Below are positions 33,935 through 44,593 of a stretch of DNA of 64,000 nucleotides, piece after piece. The DNA comes from Kappaphycus alvarezii (lineage: Eukaryota > Rhodophyta > Florideophyceae > Gigartinales > Solieriaceae). The translations under genes were made by a program, and so were the position numbers. The DNA is taken from positions 744,001 through 808,000 of the forward strand of contig NADL03000011.1 in the NCBI GenBank assembly GCA_002205965.3. Direction: 5' to 3'. A model generated the notes under the pieces. It searched no databases and had not been told where the DNA came from. It worked only from the letters and a program-made list of their open reading frames with translations. The first letter of the stretch is position 1, and each line of letters starts with the position of its first letter.

Positions 33935-35274
33935 TAGGCGCATCTTAGGGGGTAATTGATGATGCGGAAGGTGGGGATATGTAATGTAGTGGCCGCCAAA
34001 GATGAAAATATAGTACAGTGATGACGTCTCGTAATTGTAAGAGCTGTCTGTCGGGAAGGGCGTTGCTCCGGAGGAGTTCGATGGTCCAGATAGCAGCCGT
34101 TGGAGGATAGTCGTTGAAACTGGGTGATGTGGTATCTAGTGCAGAAAAAAGCGAAGTGGAAGGCGACGAGGGTGCTCCTTGAGGATGGAGGAGATGAGGA
34201 AGGATGGGAAGGATCCAATTTGTGTTGTGGCGGGTACGTGGCAGGCTGAGAAGCGACGTTGGCGTCGGCACGAGGGGCTATTGCGGGTGTTCCAGACAGA
34301 GATGTAACGTTGGGATGGGTGTGCCGGGGATGGGGAGCTGAGAGTTTTGTGGAGTACCGAGTTTGCTCCGTATGGTGTGATATAGTGTAATTTGCGGGCT
34401 ACCGTGGTCTTCTGGTTGCATTTGCCGGCCTGGATTGGAGCCTGGAGGTTGGAGAGGAAGTTTGAGGCCTGTCGTTAGAGCAGACTGGTGAGATCCGGGA
34501 TTTGGAAGATGGCTCGTAGTCAAGATAAGTGGGTGGTGTTGAAAGTACCTTTCGGGAGTAGATAGGACGCGAAGAGGTACCGCTGTATGAAGAGTTCGGC
34601 GAGATGGAGGTCTTCGAGGTAGGGCAGCAGGATAGCTCCGTATAGGTACGTACTGCGCAGAAAGGTGTGGAGGGCGTGGCCAGGATGGGCAGGGGCCATG
34701 TCAGAAGTGAGGGGCGTCGCGTGTAGGAAGGAACGTGTGCCTGCTTAAATATATTGTGGCATGTTGATGGTCGCGTCGGGGTGTATCCTTAGGGAGATGA
34801 TTGTCATCCCTGGGTAAGGGGCCTTGTCAGATAGAGGTATCGCGGTCGATTGTATTGGGAGTGGTAGCCGTGGTTGGGCCGCGTCTTGAGTGATCACTGT
34901 GCACTTACTGGGTGCCCGTTGATTCTTCTGGCGGATGCCCAGCGTTGAAATTCGTCGAGGAGAGTCTGGAGGAGGGAAGGTCGCGGGAGTGGATGAGGAC
35001 GTCGTTTGCGAATAGTTTGTATGGAGGTGGGAGGGAAAAGGGGCCGGGGTGGCGGTCAGGGCTTCGGGAAGGCCATTGATGAAGACATTGAAAAGAATTG
35101 GGGAGAGTGGGGAACCTTGGTGAGGCCGAGGCGGATAACCGTTGCTGTGAGGGTGCAATCGTCTCTTGTCCGGACCGTGAGTGGAAGGGACATGCTCTTA
35201 TCATGGCTGTTTCTGTGTGAGGAAACATGGGTCTGCAGTCCTGTATGAGCAGTTGGCGGTTGATCCTTTCATAG
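33935..35274 (-). mobile_element. LINE, 3' part (reverse transcriptase end)
   Basis: This is the downstream half of a minus-strand non-LTR retrotransposon. It contains the RT motif GSPLSPILFNVFINGLPEAL (34745-35158 frame), followed by a long Pro- and Ser-rich, frame-broken tail. The start of this part, ending QDCRPMFPHTETAMIRA, follows on from the LINE sequence at 40420-40950, so the element was split by the gypsy insertion. The true 3' end and any poly-A tail are not clear. Confidence 0.75.
34745..35158 (-). pseudogene. LINE reverse transcriptase palm fragment
   Basis: HQGSPLSPILFNVFINGLPEAL is the RT motif 4 region of LINE-type enzymes. The stretch that should hold the catalytic FADD reads TNYSQTTSS in this frame, so the frame or the active site is lost. 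It is part of ORF2, which would copy element RNA at the nicked target. Confidence 0.7.
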
Positions 35275-35517
35275 TGTGGCGAAGCCGGGCGGAAGCAGGT
35301 TGTTGAACAACTTCGATATCCGAGTGGGTGTGTTTGCTGGAGACAGTGACGGTCTTAAAAAGGGTTAAAAAAATCGGTTGGATTGTGCAACCTACAAGTA
35401 CAGTAGCTGTCCACGTAGCCACGTTTTTCACTTGCTAAACCAACAAACCGTTCGGATCAAAATCATGATCAGACAAGAACCGCTCGGATGAACCGTGACC
35501 GTGCGGAGCCGGTCACA
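35275..35517 (-). repeat. 3' LTR of the gypsy element
   Basis: On the minus strand it starts TGTGACC and ends GCCACA. It matches the 5' LTR but lacks about 120 bases present there. The minus-strand sequence TCTAAACGGGGAT before it is a plausible polypurine tract. Confidence 0.8.
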
Positions 35518-35696
35518 ATCCCCGTTTAGAGCGCAAGGAAGAGCTTCGATTTCTCAGCGAGATGGAGGGGCGTGTTCTTGCGCTGCAACAACCGCAGTAA
35601 AGTTGGCGAGCACCGCGCGCGATTCTGTGTTCCTTTTTCGCTTGCGTTCGGACCGTACGGAGTTTTGCACGACAGGGTGAAACTCGGCAAAAATTT

Positions 35697-36687
35697 CTAG
35701 AGCTTGGAAATGTTCAGTATGCGCTTAAGCTCCGCAGAATCAACCGTGATCGAGGTTGCCGTTTCGGTCCTTAGAAATGTAGAGATGTGGGGCGTAGGCT
35801 CCTTGCCCATGAATGCCTTAATCGGAACGATAGTTTTCTGTTGCGGTGAGGGAGGGCTGTTGAGTGCACTCTGCACTAACGGTAACAGGTCTGGCCAACC
35901 CACAAACCGTAAACGGAGTTCAGCCACAACCGATCGGAAAATGCGGGGCAGTTCCTTGTCCATTCTCTCCAATGCTCACTTGCTCCAAGGGCAGTATGGA
36001 AGGGTAAAGTAGTGCGGTGTCTTGAGTCCTTTCGGCAACACCCAGACGGTTTCATTGCGGAAATATGTAGGTCCATCGGACATGAAACCGTTCGGTACCC
36101 CAAGTGCAGCAGCCCAATCGATAAGGGCGTGAGCAGCGTTCTCAGCCGAAGTGTCCGCAAACGGGAAAAGCCGGGTATAGTCGGAGTGGTCATCCCTTAG
36201 GATAAGTATGTATTTCTCTCAATTCCAAGTCAGTCCGATCTCGATGTAGTCAAATGGGACGAGGTCATTTGCGACGTGACATGAACTGCAGGTCCGTACG
36301 GTCGCGGGATCTTCCCCGCTCCTGTTGTCGATAGGGAATGGATGCAGCGGATGACATGGTAGTCCAAAAGAAGGATTTCCGAACGAGAATCTCGGTAGAA
36401 TTTTATCCCCGATGATCGCTCGAACCGGTGTGCGCGATGATGCAAAGTCGGAGTTGCATGTCGGAATCCGGGTCAGGGATCCAGATAGCACCGTTCGGAT
36501 TGCACAAAAGTTTGTCCTTGACGGTGAGATGCGGAGGACGAGAGTCCGCGTGCTGCCTTTGCATAGCAAAAATGGCCTCAGGCGATGGCCATTCAAATTC
36601 CGACCCGGACGACGATGCTGGCTCGGAAACTCTGACAAGTCTTTTACCGTACGGGGTGCAGACCAACGGACCAGTAGGTCTGCCCAA
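35697..36687 (-). pseudogene. Gypsy integrase (frame-broken)
   Basis: The zinc-binding part has a His pair region (IAHTGSSDHRG) and RTCSSCH. The core begins FDYIEIGL with the first catalytic Asp near 36.23 kb. A downstream frame (35697-35972) has NGT-like VERMDKELPRIFRSV, the region of the catalytic Glu, followed by the C-terminal part. The pieces are spread over three frames. Confidence 0.7.
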
Positions 36688-37133
36688 ACATTGTCAGTCC
36701 CCTTGATATGGAAACGTGGTGTAGTTGTACATGCTAAACCGAACGGTCCAACGAAGTACCTTGCGGACGGACGTCTTTTGGAGTGCAGGCACAACCGAAA
36801 GGGGATCAAAGAAAAAGATATAGTTGTTATAATCAGTGTGAAGGTCAAATCCGTTCGGTGTAGCAACAAGCCTGTGTATGCGCTCGAGTTTCGCAAGCAC
36901 AGCGTAGGCTTCCTTCTCGAGGTGGACCAGCTAAGTTGGGTGGTGTTGAACCGACCGGAGAGAAATGCGAGAGGCTCGTGCCGCTGGGCTGAATGGGATT
37001 CCGAAAGGTCGTCACGAGGGATTTGGGTGAGAATCCCAGACCATACCGTATCAGACGCGTCAGTGTAGAACGCAAGGCGTTGTTCCCGTCGCGATGCGAG
37101 TGGTTGACCGGGTGTCCCAAAGCTTGTTTCCAA
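36600..37133 (-). pseudogene. Gypsy RNase H
   Basis: RLAFYTDASDTVWSGIL holds the first catalytic Asp of RNase H. HIKGTDNVWADLLVRWS resembles the conserved HxPGxDNxxADxLSR end of the gypsy RNase H domain. The open frame continues into the zinc-finger region of integrase (to 36219). Confidence 0.7.
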
Positions 37134-37296
37134 GCTTCGAATGCTTCTGTTTGAGCCTTGTTCCTACCCAAAGCTGGGAGCTGGATGCGCGCTACTGCGC
37201 GTTTGGTGCGCTTCCTCGCTCGGTCATAGACTTGTTCCAAATTCGTGGAGTAGTTAGATCAGTTCAGAGAACTGGGGGGGTACCATTTCGGACCTA

Positions 37297-38130
37297 CTAA
37301 AGCGCACAAATGAATTGCTGCAAGTGCGTGCCCGTTGTCGGAGGTTCCATAACAAGTAATCCATCCAACCGTCTCGGATCATATCGAATGCCATCAGCGG
37401 AGATTAAACGACCACACCAGCGGACCGAAGTGGAAAATAGGATGCATTTGGCGGGACGCAACTTGATGTTGAGCTTGGTGCACAACTCAAAAAACTTCCG
37501 AACGGTACATATCGGATTCTCAACAGACTGGTGGTGTAGAAGGATATCATCTAACCAGTACAACAAGGAGTTAGATAGATCCTCCGGAACCGCTTCGGAA
37601 ATTGATGATTGAAGGTGCGTGACAGCATTGGATGTTCTATGCAGTACTCGTGTCGATGAGTTAACTCCGTCCGGTGTAATAAACGACTGCAACTTTTGAG
37701 ATTCTCGATCGAGGCTCAGCTGCCAGTAGCCATGTGACAGATCGAAAGTCTCGTAGTACCGTGATTCGGACAACTTGGTTAGCTCATGCTCCAAGTTTGG
37801 CATGGGGAACTGATGCCGTACGGTGAATTTTTTAACCGGTCGGAGGTCAACTGTAAAGCTAAATTTTGCCGGTCCTGGTTTTGGGACAAGCAAAGGCGCG
37901 CATGCCCATGGAGAGGTAGGATTCGGGTATGCCATTTCGTTTCGGACGATCGTTTCGACAAACCTTATGAGAAATGCGCGTTGCTCTTGCGAGTTGTTGC
38001 GGAGGCGAACTCTTACAGGTCGGAAGTCAGATGTCAATTCAATCTTCAGAGGCTTGATTTTCGACGGTGGACCTGCTGAAAATCCCGTTCGAAAAATGTT
38101 GATGTGACTTTCGGTGAGATCTGAGAGCAC
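37297..38130 (-). pseudogene. Gypsy reverse transcriptase
   Basis: An uninterrupted 277-codon frame spans most of the RT. It reads SPWACAPLLVPKPG, then FTVDLRPVKKFTVRHQFPMPNLEH, then YETFDLSHGYWQLSLD with the first catalytic Asp, and LLYWLDDILLHH where the usual YLDD is WLDD. The thumb follows (KLNIKLRPAKCILF). It is the best-preserved part of this element and places it in Ty3/gypsy. Confidence 0.88.
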
Positions 38131-38403
38131 TCGCTCGTGGTCTTACGACCATTTTTCGTGTGGTAGTTCTCATAGTTTCGATTCCGTTACGGATTTCTAG
38201 TTCTTGGTCAATATCTAACGGGTTGAGCAAGATTGATGACGGGAAACGGGTCTTCTTCTCTCCGCGCGGTGCGAATATTTACCCTTGGTCTATTGGAGTC
38301 TGGTTGCGTACCGTCTTCCGAATTTTTGCTTGCATCCTAATACAGTTGATGCGGGAAATCACCATTCTCTGACAGCACCGCATCGGGACAGCGTCGATGC
38401 GTT

Positions 38404-39150
38404 TCAAATATGTGAACAATCTGAACCATCCAACACAGCTCGTTTTTTTTCCAAAAGGGTACGGGTGTCTACCTGGAAGTGTTGCAGAACGGTTAGACCG
38501 ATGAGAAGGTCTTCACATGCCAATTTACCACCTGCAACCAGGAAGGTTAAATTGGCCAACGCGAGTTGGCCACTTGAAAGTGCAAGACCGTACGGGGAGA
38601 TTTCCATGACATGGGAAACGAGAATGTTTGCAGATCCGATCCGGACTTGGGTGCGACACTCAACTGGACCGGACGGATGGATGTCATTTTCCCGATGACT
38701 CAGATGACGGCACGCTCGACAAGGGCAGGTGAAGCAATGCTGTCATCACTACCGTCGTCACACCGACCGGAACAGTTAAGGGGAACTTGACCAACAGAAA
38801 CCGAAATCGGACAAGAAGGCTTTAATTAATTTGCAGTCCTTGATAAATTTCCATTTCTGTTCATGGCAATCCTTCCGGCGACCTTAGTGCCGGTATTACG
38901 TTCAGTGTTGCTTTGCGAGTAGTTTTCATCCGATCGGCTGCGGGCCGATAGAGAAGGACCGTCGGCGGCTTCGCGAGCTTGCATCTCTGCTAGATACTGT
39001 TTTTTATCTTCATCCGGAGCGGAAGGTCAGTCCTTAACAAGGTAGTGGGCTCCCTTGGCCTTGCATGGACCGTGCAGACAGGGTAGAAAGGGGCGATAAT
39101 TCTTGCGACCTTTGCCATTGCTGGAATTCGAGGAACCAGATCCGGGCGGT
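38404..39150 (-). pseudogene. Gypsy protease and zinc-finger region
   Basis: In a stop-interrupted reading, CDDGSDDSIASPALVERA (about 38.73 kb) fits an aspartic protease D-x-GSD active site. Further upstream, FLPCLHGPCKAKGAHYLVKD (about 39.08 kb) is a Cys-rich, finger-like segment of Gag. The protease flap/second motif is near 38.45 kb (GLTVLQHFQVD). Confidence 0.5.
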
Positions 39151-39490
39151 GAGCTCTTTTTTCATTATTTCCGTTACGGTTTTTCTTGTTATTCTTGTTC
39201 CCGCCGCGATTCTTCCTATTGTTCTTGAGCCCAGTGTCTAGTAACTAGAAAGCATCAAATACCGTTCGGCAATGTTTCATAAATCCTTTGAAATCTCTTG
39301 AGGTCGTCGTACGAAAATTTCAAATCGGACCGCAACCGCTCTTGTAGAGACTTAGGACGAATTGCTTACAGTACATGTTCGACGGAGACTGCTTAGTTGG
39401 TCTCGTTCAGCCAAGATAAACCGTTTCGGCGTAACAGAGTGTTGTAGGAAACAAACTGGGAGTCAATCTGTGATCGTGCGTTCCTGTCAC

Positions 39491-40014
39491 TCATATCCAT
39501 GCGGAGTTCGGATTCCACGAGCTTGTCCAATGTCTCGAGAGTAACCGTTTATTTGGACTCCTTTGCCTTGTCTTCCAAGAATAGGCGAAGTTCCGAATCG
39601 GTGATTGAGTCATAACTGGTGGCACCAGGTTCATACCTGGTGCCACCCTGAGATCGAGGGCAATTGCGGACTCCAGGTACTCTGGGTAAACGCAAAAAAT
39701 GAGATTTACCGGGCGGATTGCTTCAATGGCTGTTGAGCCCGATGCGGTAAGTTGTTGCGCACGAGCAATGACCTGATTCTTGTACTGGTCGTACAGGCGC
39801 AGGAATATCCTGATTGATTGCGCATCCGATCGGAGGAGGCGCGGGTGGTTGACTGATGTTGCCACAAAAGACGCACCTTGCGCGGTAGTACCGATCGGTG
39901 GGGAAGAAGACTCTTTCGACATCTTCTGTTGATTATTCCGAACGGCAAAAAATGGAAGGTGGCAGTCAGTGTTGATCGAAGGAACAGACGTAGTTGCCTA
40001 GGCGTGGTTGCCAA
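39491..40014 (-). pseudogene. Gypsy gag fragment
   Basis: The frame 39491-39922 starts MSKESSSPPIGTTAQGASF about 120 bases after the 5' LTR end, with a following helical segment (RLYDQYKNQVIARAQQL). Its position as the first coding region after the LTR indicates Gag. A second overlapping frame shows an early indel. Confidence 0.6.
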
Positions 40015-40042
40015 GCACCAGGACTGTGGGTGCAGTGATCAC

Positions 40043-40419
40043 TGTGGCGAAGCCGGGCGGAAGCAGGTTGTTGAACAACTTCGATACCCGAGTGGTGTGT
40101 TTACTGGAGACAGTGACGGTCCCCACAATATGCAGAGTTTAGCCACCCTATTCAAACCTAATTTTGTTAGGTTTGTTACAGTGGGGTATTCAAGACTTTG
40201 CATGTTGCACCTGCATATGTCTGTGGTAAAGTAATCGAACATTTTAAAAAGGGTAAAAACAATCGGTTGGATTGTGCAACCTAAAAGTACAGTAGCTGTC
40301 CACGTACCCACGTTTTTCAATTGCTAAACCAACAAACCGTTCGGATCAAAATCATGATCAGACATGTACCGCTCGGATGAACCATGACCGGTTCCGCACG
40401 GTGGCTCCACACGGTCACA
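40043..40419 (-). repeat. 5' LTR of the gypsy element
   Basis: 377 bases, TGTGACC to GCCACA on the minus strand. It includes a segment of about 120 bases (about 40117-40236) missing from the 3' LTR. A canonical TGG primer-binding site does not follow directly. Confidence 0.8.
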
Positions 40420-40950
40420 CTTCAGCTTTGAGCATATCCAGGGCGGCGAGCCAGCGGTCCCCTTGTCCTATGGCTGCTTCCGTGGCTATGAGGGCGTGGA
40501 AGGGGGCTATTCTTCTTTGGAGCCAAATTGCATTGGGTGGAGGTCTGTGAGGTCGGCTAGGAGGGAGGCAAGGCCTCCTTCGATGGCTTTCCTGCAGTGA
40601 GATAAGAGGCAAAGTGGGCAGTAGTTCGCTGGAGTATGTCGATTCCCGCGTTTGTGGACCGGGATCAAGATGGCTGTGGCCCAGTTATGGGGATACTGGT
40701 GAGTTCGGCCGATTGTCGTCCACCATGTGTAGAGCAGAGTGGCGAAGAGGACGGGCTCTGTCTTCATCATCTCAATGTGTACCTCGTCATTACCCATTGC
40801 TTTTCCGCGTAGTTCTTTCCCATTACTGTGTCGGTATACCCTTTTTGAGTCGATTGCGGTTGTCTGGAAAACCATGGGATAGATCGGATATATCTTCCAA
40901 GAGTAAAACACCCAAACCTTTCCCACACTTTTCCGCGTGGCGCAGAGCAA
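40420..40950 (-). pseudogene. LINE RT N-terminal region
   Basis: WATAILIPVHKRGNRHTPANYCPLCLLSHCRKAIEG corresponds to the I-P-I-x-K-x-G and NYRPxSLL motifs that open LINE reverse transcriptases. RWLAALDMLKA follows before the LTR of the gypsy insertion; in intact RTs the first catalytic Asp lies in this D-x-x-K-A segment. An inverted, about 95 percent similar copy is at 43167-43540. Confidence 0.8.
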
Positions 40951-41562
40951 TTGTGGTTGAGGATATCTTGTTTAAGCGCAGACGGGAAGTGAAGCTCTGT
41001 ATTTGTATCGGGGATTGCTCTTGGTTATGGGCGGTGCCCATGTAGATGGTGAAGTCCCGTGGGGAGAGCTAACGTCCGTTGCGTAGCTGGTCCGCTTTCC
41101 TTCTGGCGGCCTGGCGTCGATCACCTGCCATTGCCTAGGTAAATTGGTCGTTGCGCAGGTCGGTGAGGCGGAACAGCTTTTGAAACCATCGTTTCTCTCT
41201 TCGGAGTTGTTGCCGGACGACGGCCTGTAGTCGTTTGAATTCGAGGTAATCCGCATATATTCAAGTACATTTTGCTTTCTTGTGTGCTTGGTTGCGCTTA
41301 GCTGCTAGCGCATCCAATGAGCAGGTCCAGAACAGTTTGAAACGGCAGGGTCGGCGATTTGCGATCACTTCCAATGGGTCGGTGATGGCGCATGTGACAC
41401 GGTCGTATACGGCAGGGGCGTTTATCGCAGTGCAGCTGAGAGCGCGGCTATGAGTGGTGGCAAGGAGCGTTGATAGGTTGCCGCTGCTTCCTGCTGGTTC
41501 CTCCGCGTGGAAAGCATTGACTTCGTAATGCTTCTCTGGGTAGGCTTAGGGTTGGTCAGGCG

Positions 41563-42212
41563 GTGGGGGTGGAGGTCGCTATGCGAGGGTAGTGATCTGC
41601 GCAGCTGGCCCAACTATCGCAGAGGGCAGCGCAGTGTAGGGACTTGGAGGACATGAAGATATCTGGGTTGCGTGAGCCTAGTGCACCTCGTGGATGGAAT
41701 GGGGGTTCGGTAGACGCGAATATCTTGAACCGTGTATCCTGGACAGCTCTCACAAGCGTACCTCCCCTTGGGTTGGCTATTGTGTCCCAGAGGGGGATCG
41801 CGCGTTCAGATCTCGCTAGATAGCATGCGGTGGGGAATGGCAGATGAAGTCGTTGACTAAAGCTCCGAGCGATTGAGCTGGGAATTTGGGCTGACGTAGG
41901 CTTCGGAGACATGGGTGGATGGGTCCAATTTGAGTGTGAGGATTTGTAGGTGGATGGAAGGTGTTGCAGACATGGTGAATGGTAGTACTGAGTCCGAGCC
42001 TGATGGCGATTGCAACGCTTACGCGGGGGGGCGTTGATGGTGGTGGGAAGGGGGGATTTGGGAGACGGTTGCCTGGGCCAGACACGGCACAATAGTGGGG
42101 CTGCGTCGGTACGGGTCTCCGTGACGATGAGGATGTCTGGGTTGGCGATGGCGAGTAGTGTGTCGATGGCTGATAAGGAGGTTGCGAGGCCACATATATT
42201 CCATCGAGCTAC
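41563..42212 (-). pseudogene. LINE AP-like endonuclease
   Basis: In one reading the domain opens ARWNICGLATSL and continues PDILIVTETRTDAAPLL. These are the N-I-x-G-L and (Q/T)ET motifs of the LINE endonuclease, which nicks target DNA. It ends near 41.6 kb with CADHYPRIATS, like the terminal SDHxP motif. Frames change several times between. A second, plus-strand copy lies at 53098-53790. Confidence 0.75.
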
Positions 42213-42213
42213 C

Positions 42214-43166
42214 CTAATTTGTCATTCCAGGGCCAACGAGCCCATTGGGGGGAGACGTCTGGGTTGGGGGGCATGGTGGTATCGGAATCGGTGTTCTGTG
42301 GGGGTCCTGGTGTCTCTTCTTGTGCAGGCGTGGTTGTTCCGGTGATCGCGTGGTTGGTGTTGGGCGGGGATGTTTGACGGGGGACGCATGTTGTGTTGGG
42401 CTATGTGGGCGGGGGGTACTGGGAGGCATTGGTGTTTGTGTGGTGCACTTTTGAGTACTGGATGTTAAAGGCCGTTTCCAATTTCGTGAGTAGCATGCGG
42501 AAGTGATGTTGAGTGCTGACGTTTATAGAACGCTCTGCACTACGGATCCATGAAGCTCGGACGGTGACCAGGTGGTGCAGGAGAGCAATTTCCCTATCGC
42601 GGCCTTCGCTGTTGTCATTGGGGGAAGGGACAATGGGTCATATGGTGGAGGAAGGCGACAGATGTTGGCGCTGGCCATCTTTTCGAAGAGGACCGGAGTA
42701 TTTCCTTGTCGCAATCGATCTGAACTATGCCAGTGCGTGGATCCCCATGTTGGGAATAATTCCGGAGGAGACGGGGGTCGCTTCCGAGTACGGAATTGTG
42801 AAGTGCCTCCTTCAGGGTGGAGATGCGGCCTTGCTTCGAAATCCAGAAATGCTGAGGACATCGTCGTCGGGGCTGCCATGGCGGGCCGGTCGCTGAGGCC
42901 GTCGCTGAGATCGGTCCACACGAAGGGAGCGCGGTTCCTGGGCCACGGTGGGGCTGTGGGTAGTGTGGGTATTCCGTCTCTGGAGTACGGGATGACGTCG
43001 GAGAGGTTTGGTGGGGGGGTTTGAACGTTTGCTGCTGCCGGCTTGAGAGCGGCTATGGACGCTGTGATGTGGACGATAACCCTTCTTGGGAGGCCTTCAA
43101 GTCCTTCATAAGGGCCTTGGTTTCATATGCTTGGCGATCAAGTTGCTCCTTGAGGGTGGCGCTCTG
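42214..43166 (-). pseudogene. LINE ORF1-like region
   Basis: Frames here are Pro-, Ser- and Thr-rich (for example 42214-42429 and 42523-42921) and precede the endonuclease, where LINE ORF1 lies. No zinc knuckle or coiled coil is recognised, so the assignment rests on position. The region ends abruptly at the inverted RT fragment. Confidence 0.4.
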
Positions 43167-43790
43167 GGTAATGACGGTACACATTGAGATGATGAAGACA
43201 GAGCCCGTCCTCTTCGCCACTCTGCTTTACACATGGTGGACAACAATCGGCCGAACTCACCAGTATCCCCATAACTGGGCCACAGCCATCTTGATCCCGG
43301 TCCACAAACGCGGGGATCAATAGACTCCAGCGAACTACTGCCCACTTTGCCTCTTATTTCACTGCAGGAAAGCCATCGAAGGTCTTGCGTCCCTAGCCGA
43401 CCTCACAGACCTCCACCCAATGCAATTTGGCCTCCAAAGAAGAACAGGCCCCCTCCACGCCATCATAGCCACGGAAGCAGCCATACGACAAGGGGACCGC
43501 TGGCTCGCCGCCCTGGACATGCTCAAGGCCTATAACAGGTCAGCCGCCAACCTGCTCCTACAGGACTGCAGACCCATGTTTCCCCACACAGAAACAGCCA
43601 TGATAAGAGCATGCCTCCCTCCCCCTCACGGCCCGGACAAGAGACGATTGCACCCTCACAACAACGGTTGTCCGCCTCAGCCTCACCCAAGTTGTCCCAC
43701 TCTCCCCAATTCTTTTCAATGTCTTCATCAATGGCTTCCAGAAGCCCAGAGGTGGCTTTGGGTTCCTGTTTGAGAGCCTCGCATTAACAG
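43167..43790 (+). mobile_element. Inverted LINE RT fragment
   Basis: Plus-strand sequence from GTACACATTGAGATG onward matches the minus-strand RT at 40780-40420 at about 95 percent, then goes on to match 35274-35080. It shows the LINE sequence uninterrupted across the point where gypsy inserted (LDMLKAYNRSAANLLLQDC). It is truncated at both ends and carries indels. Confidence 0.82.
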
Positions 43791-43876
43791 GCGGCAAAAT
43801 CGTGTGGATTTGTTGATTCGATCCAAGTGAAAGGGGTTTGGAGCCACGCTAACAGACAGCGCCGCCCCCCTGCACC

Positions 43877-44086
43877 GTGCGACACCCCGACCCGTGCACC
43901 GAAGTTACGTTTCAACCGATTGCGTTTGATTCTCGCGGTGGGCCTGCGCCACAAACTGCTGTTTTGCTTGAGAAGCTAATCCCGCGAATAGCGCGGAGGT
44001 ATAATAAGAATGCATGCGTGATACGCCGGCGTGTGTATCAGCGACTTAATTGCATCATCTGGTCGTCTATCGCTATGGTTATCTGA
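43877..44086 (+). pseudogene. Possible C-terminal fragment of a retroelement protein
   Basis: A 69-codon frame reads FQPIAFDSRGGPAPQTAVLLEKLIPRIARRYN, then IRRRVYQRLNCIIWSSIAMVI. A hydrophobic start, a Gly turn, paired helices of Leu, Arg and Ile, and a final ISxAxx-like helix recall the C-terminal tails of reverse-transcriptase ORFs in algae and oomycetes. That comparison is from memory and weak. It is followed by a stop. It may belong to a retroelement other than the LINE next to it. Confidence 0.3.
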
Positions 44087-44593
44087 TCGCGCACGCCGCT
44101 ACGCCTGACCGACGTGGACCGTCCGGTTAGTTCCTAGCAGTATAGTCGGATCCCGCCGTGATCACCGTAGAAACCATCTGATGTAAACTTTTCATCCATA
44201 TACTGTACAGTAAAAAATAAATTCACAGTCGAAGAAGGTACTATGCACTTTTCAGCACACTCACTCCCAAGATTTTTTTGTAAAAAGCGGGCAAAACTGT
44301 AAGGGCTGTAATAATTTTTCCGATATTTCACACACAGTAACCTGCTCTCGAAAACAGGCGTCAGTTCACTTACAGTTCCCCACAACCGACCATATCTTTC
44401 AAATATTAAATCACCCCACATTTTCCCCCTTACAGTTCTGTAATACCATATCACTAATTCTCTGATGCACCTTGGAACATAGGCTAACCTTTTTTTCAAA
44501 TCATTAAAACACCCACTTTTCCCACTTAATATGTACTGTATCACTTCGTGTCGGCAATCTCCATATCTCACCGCGTCCCCTGCCACATTTAAA
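44087..44593. other. Upstream region of the polymerase gene
   Basis: AT-rich spacer that should hold the promoter of the plus-strand polymerase gene. No TATA box stands out. A 150-codon opening on the minus strand lacks a usable start and similarity. Confidence 0.4.

Larger units (their letters stand above)
35275..40419 (-). mobile_element. Ty3/gypsy LTR retrotransposon inserted in the LINE
   Basis: A minus-strand element of 5.1 kb lies between LTRs at 35275-35517 (3') and 40043-40419 (5'). The order along the minus strand is gag, zinc-knuckle/protease, RT, RNase H, integrase, which is the Ty3/gypsy order with integrase last. The adjoining LINE sequences on both sides are contiguous parts of one element. 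No clean target duplication is left (CTATG versus TGAAG). Coding is in several frames. Confidence 0.88.
40420..43166 (-). mobile_element. LINE, 5' part (ORF1-like, endonuclease, start of RT)
   Basis: The minus strand carries, in order, a Pro-rich ORF1-like region (43.1-42.2 kb), an apurinic-type endonuclease (42.2-41.56 kb), a linker (41.5-40.8 kb) and the N-terminal RT region (40.95-40.42 kb). It is then cut by the gypsy 5' LTR. All parts are broken by stops and indels. Confidence 0.8.

Noticed and set aside
36412..37068. 218-codon plus-strand frame
   Set aside because: Antisense shadow of the gypsy RNase H/integrase region.
44134..44586. 150-codon minus-strand frame upstream of the polymerase gene
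   Set aside because: First codon is GTG, no good ATG, no recognised motif; likely chance opening.
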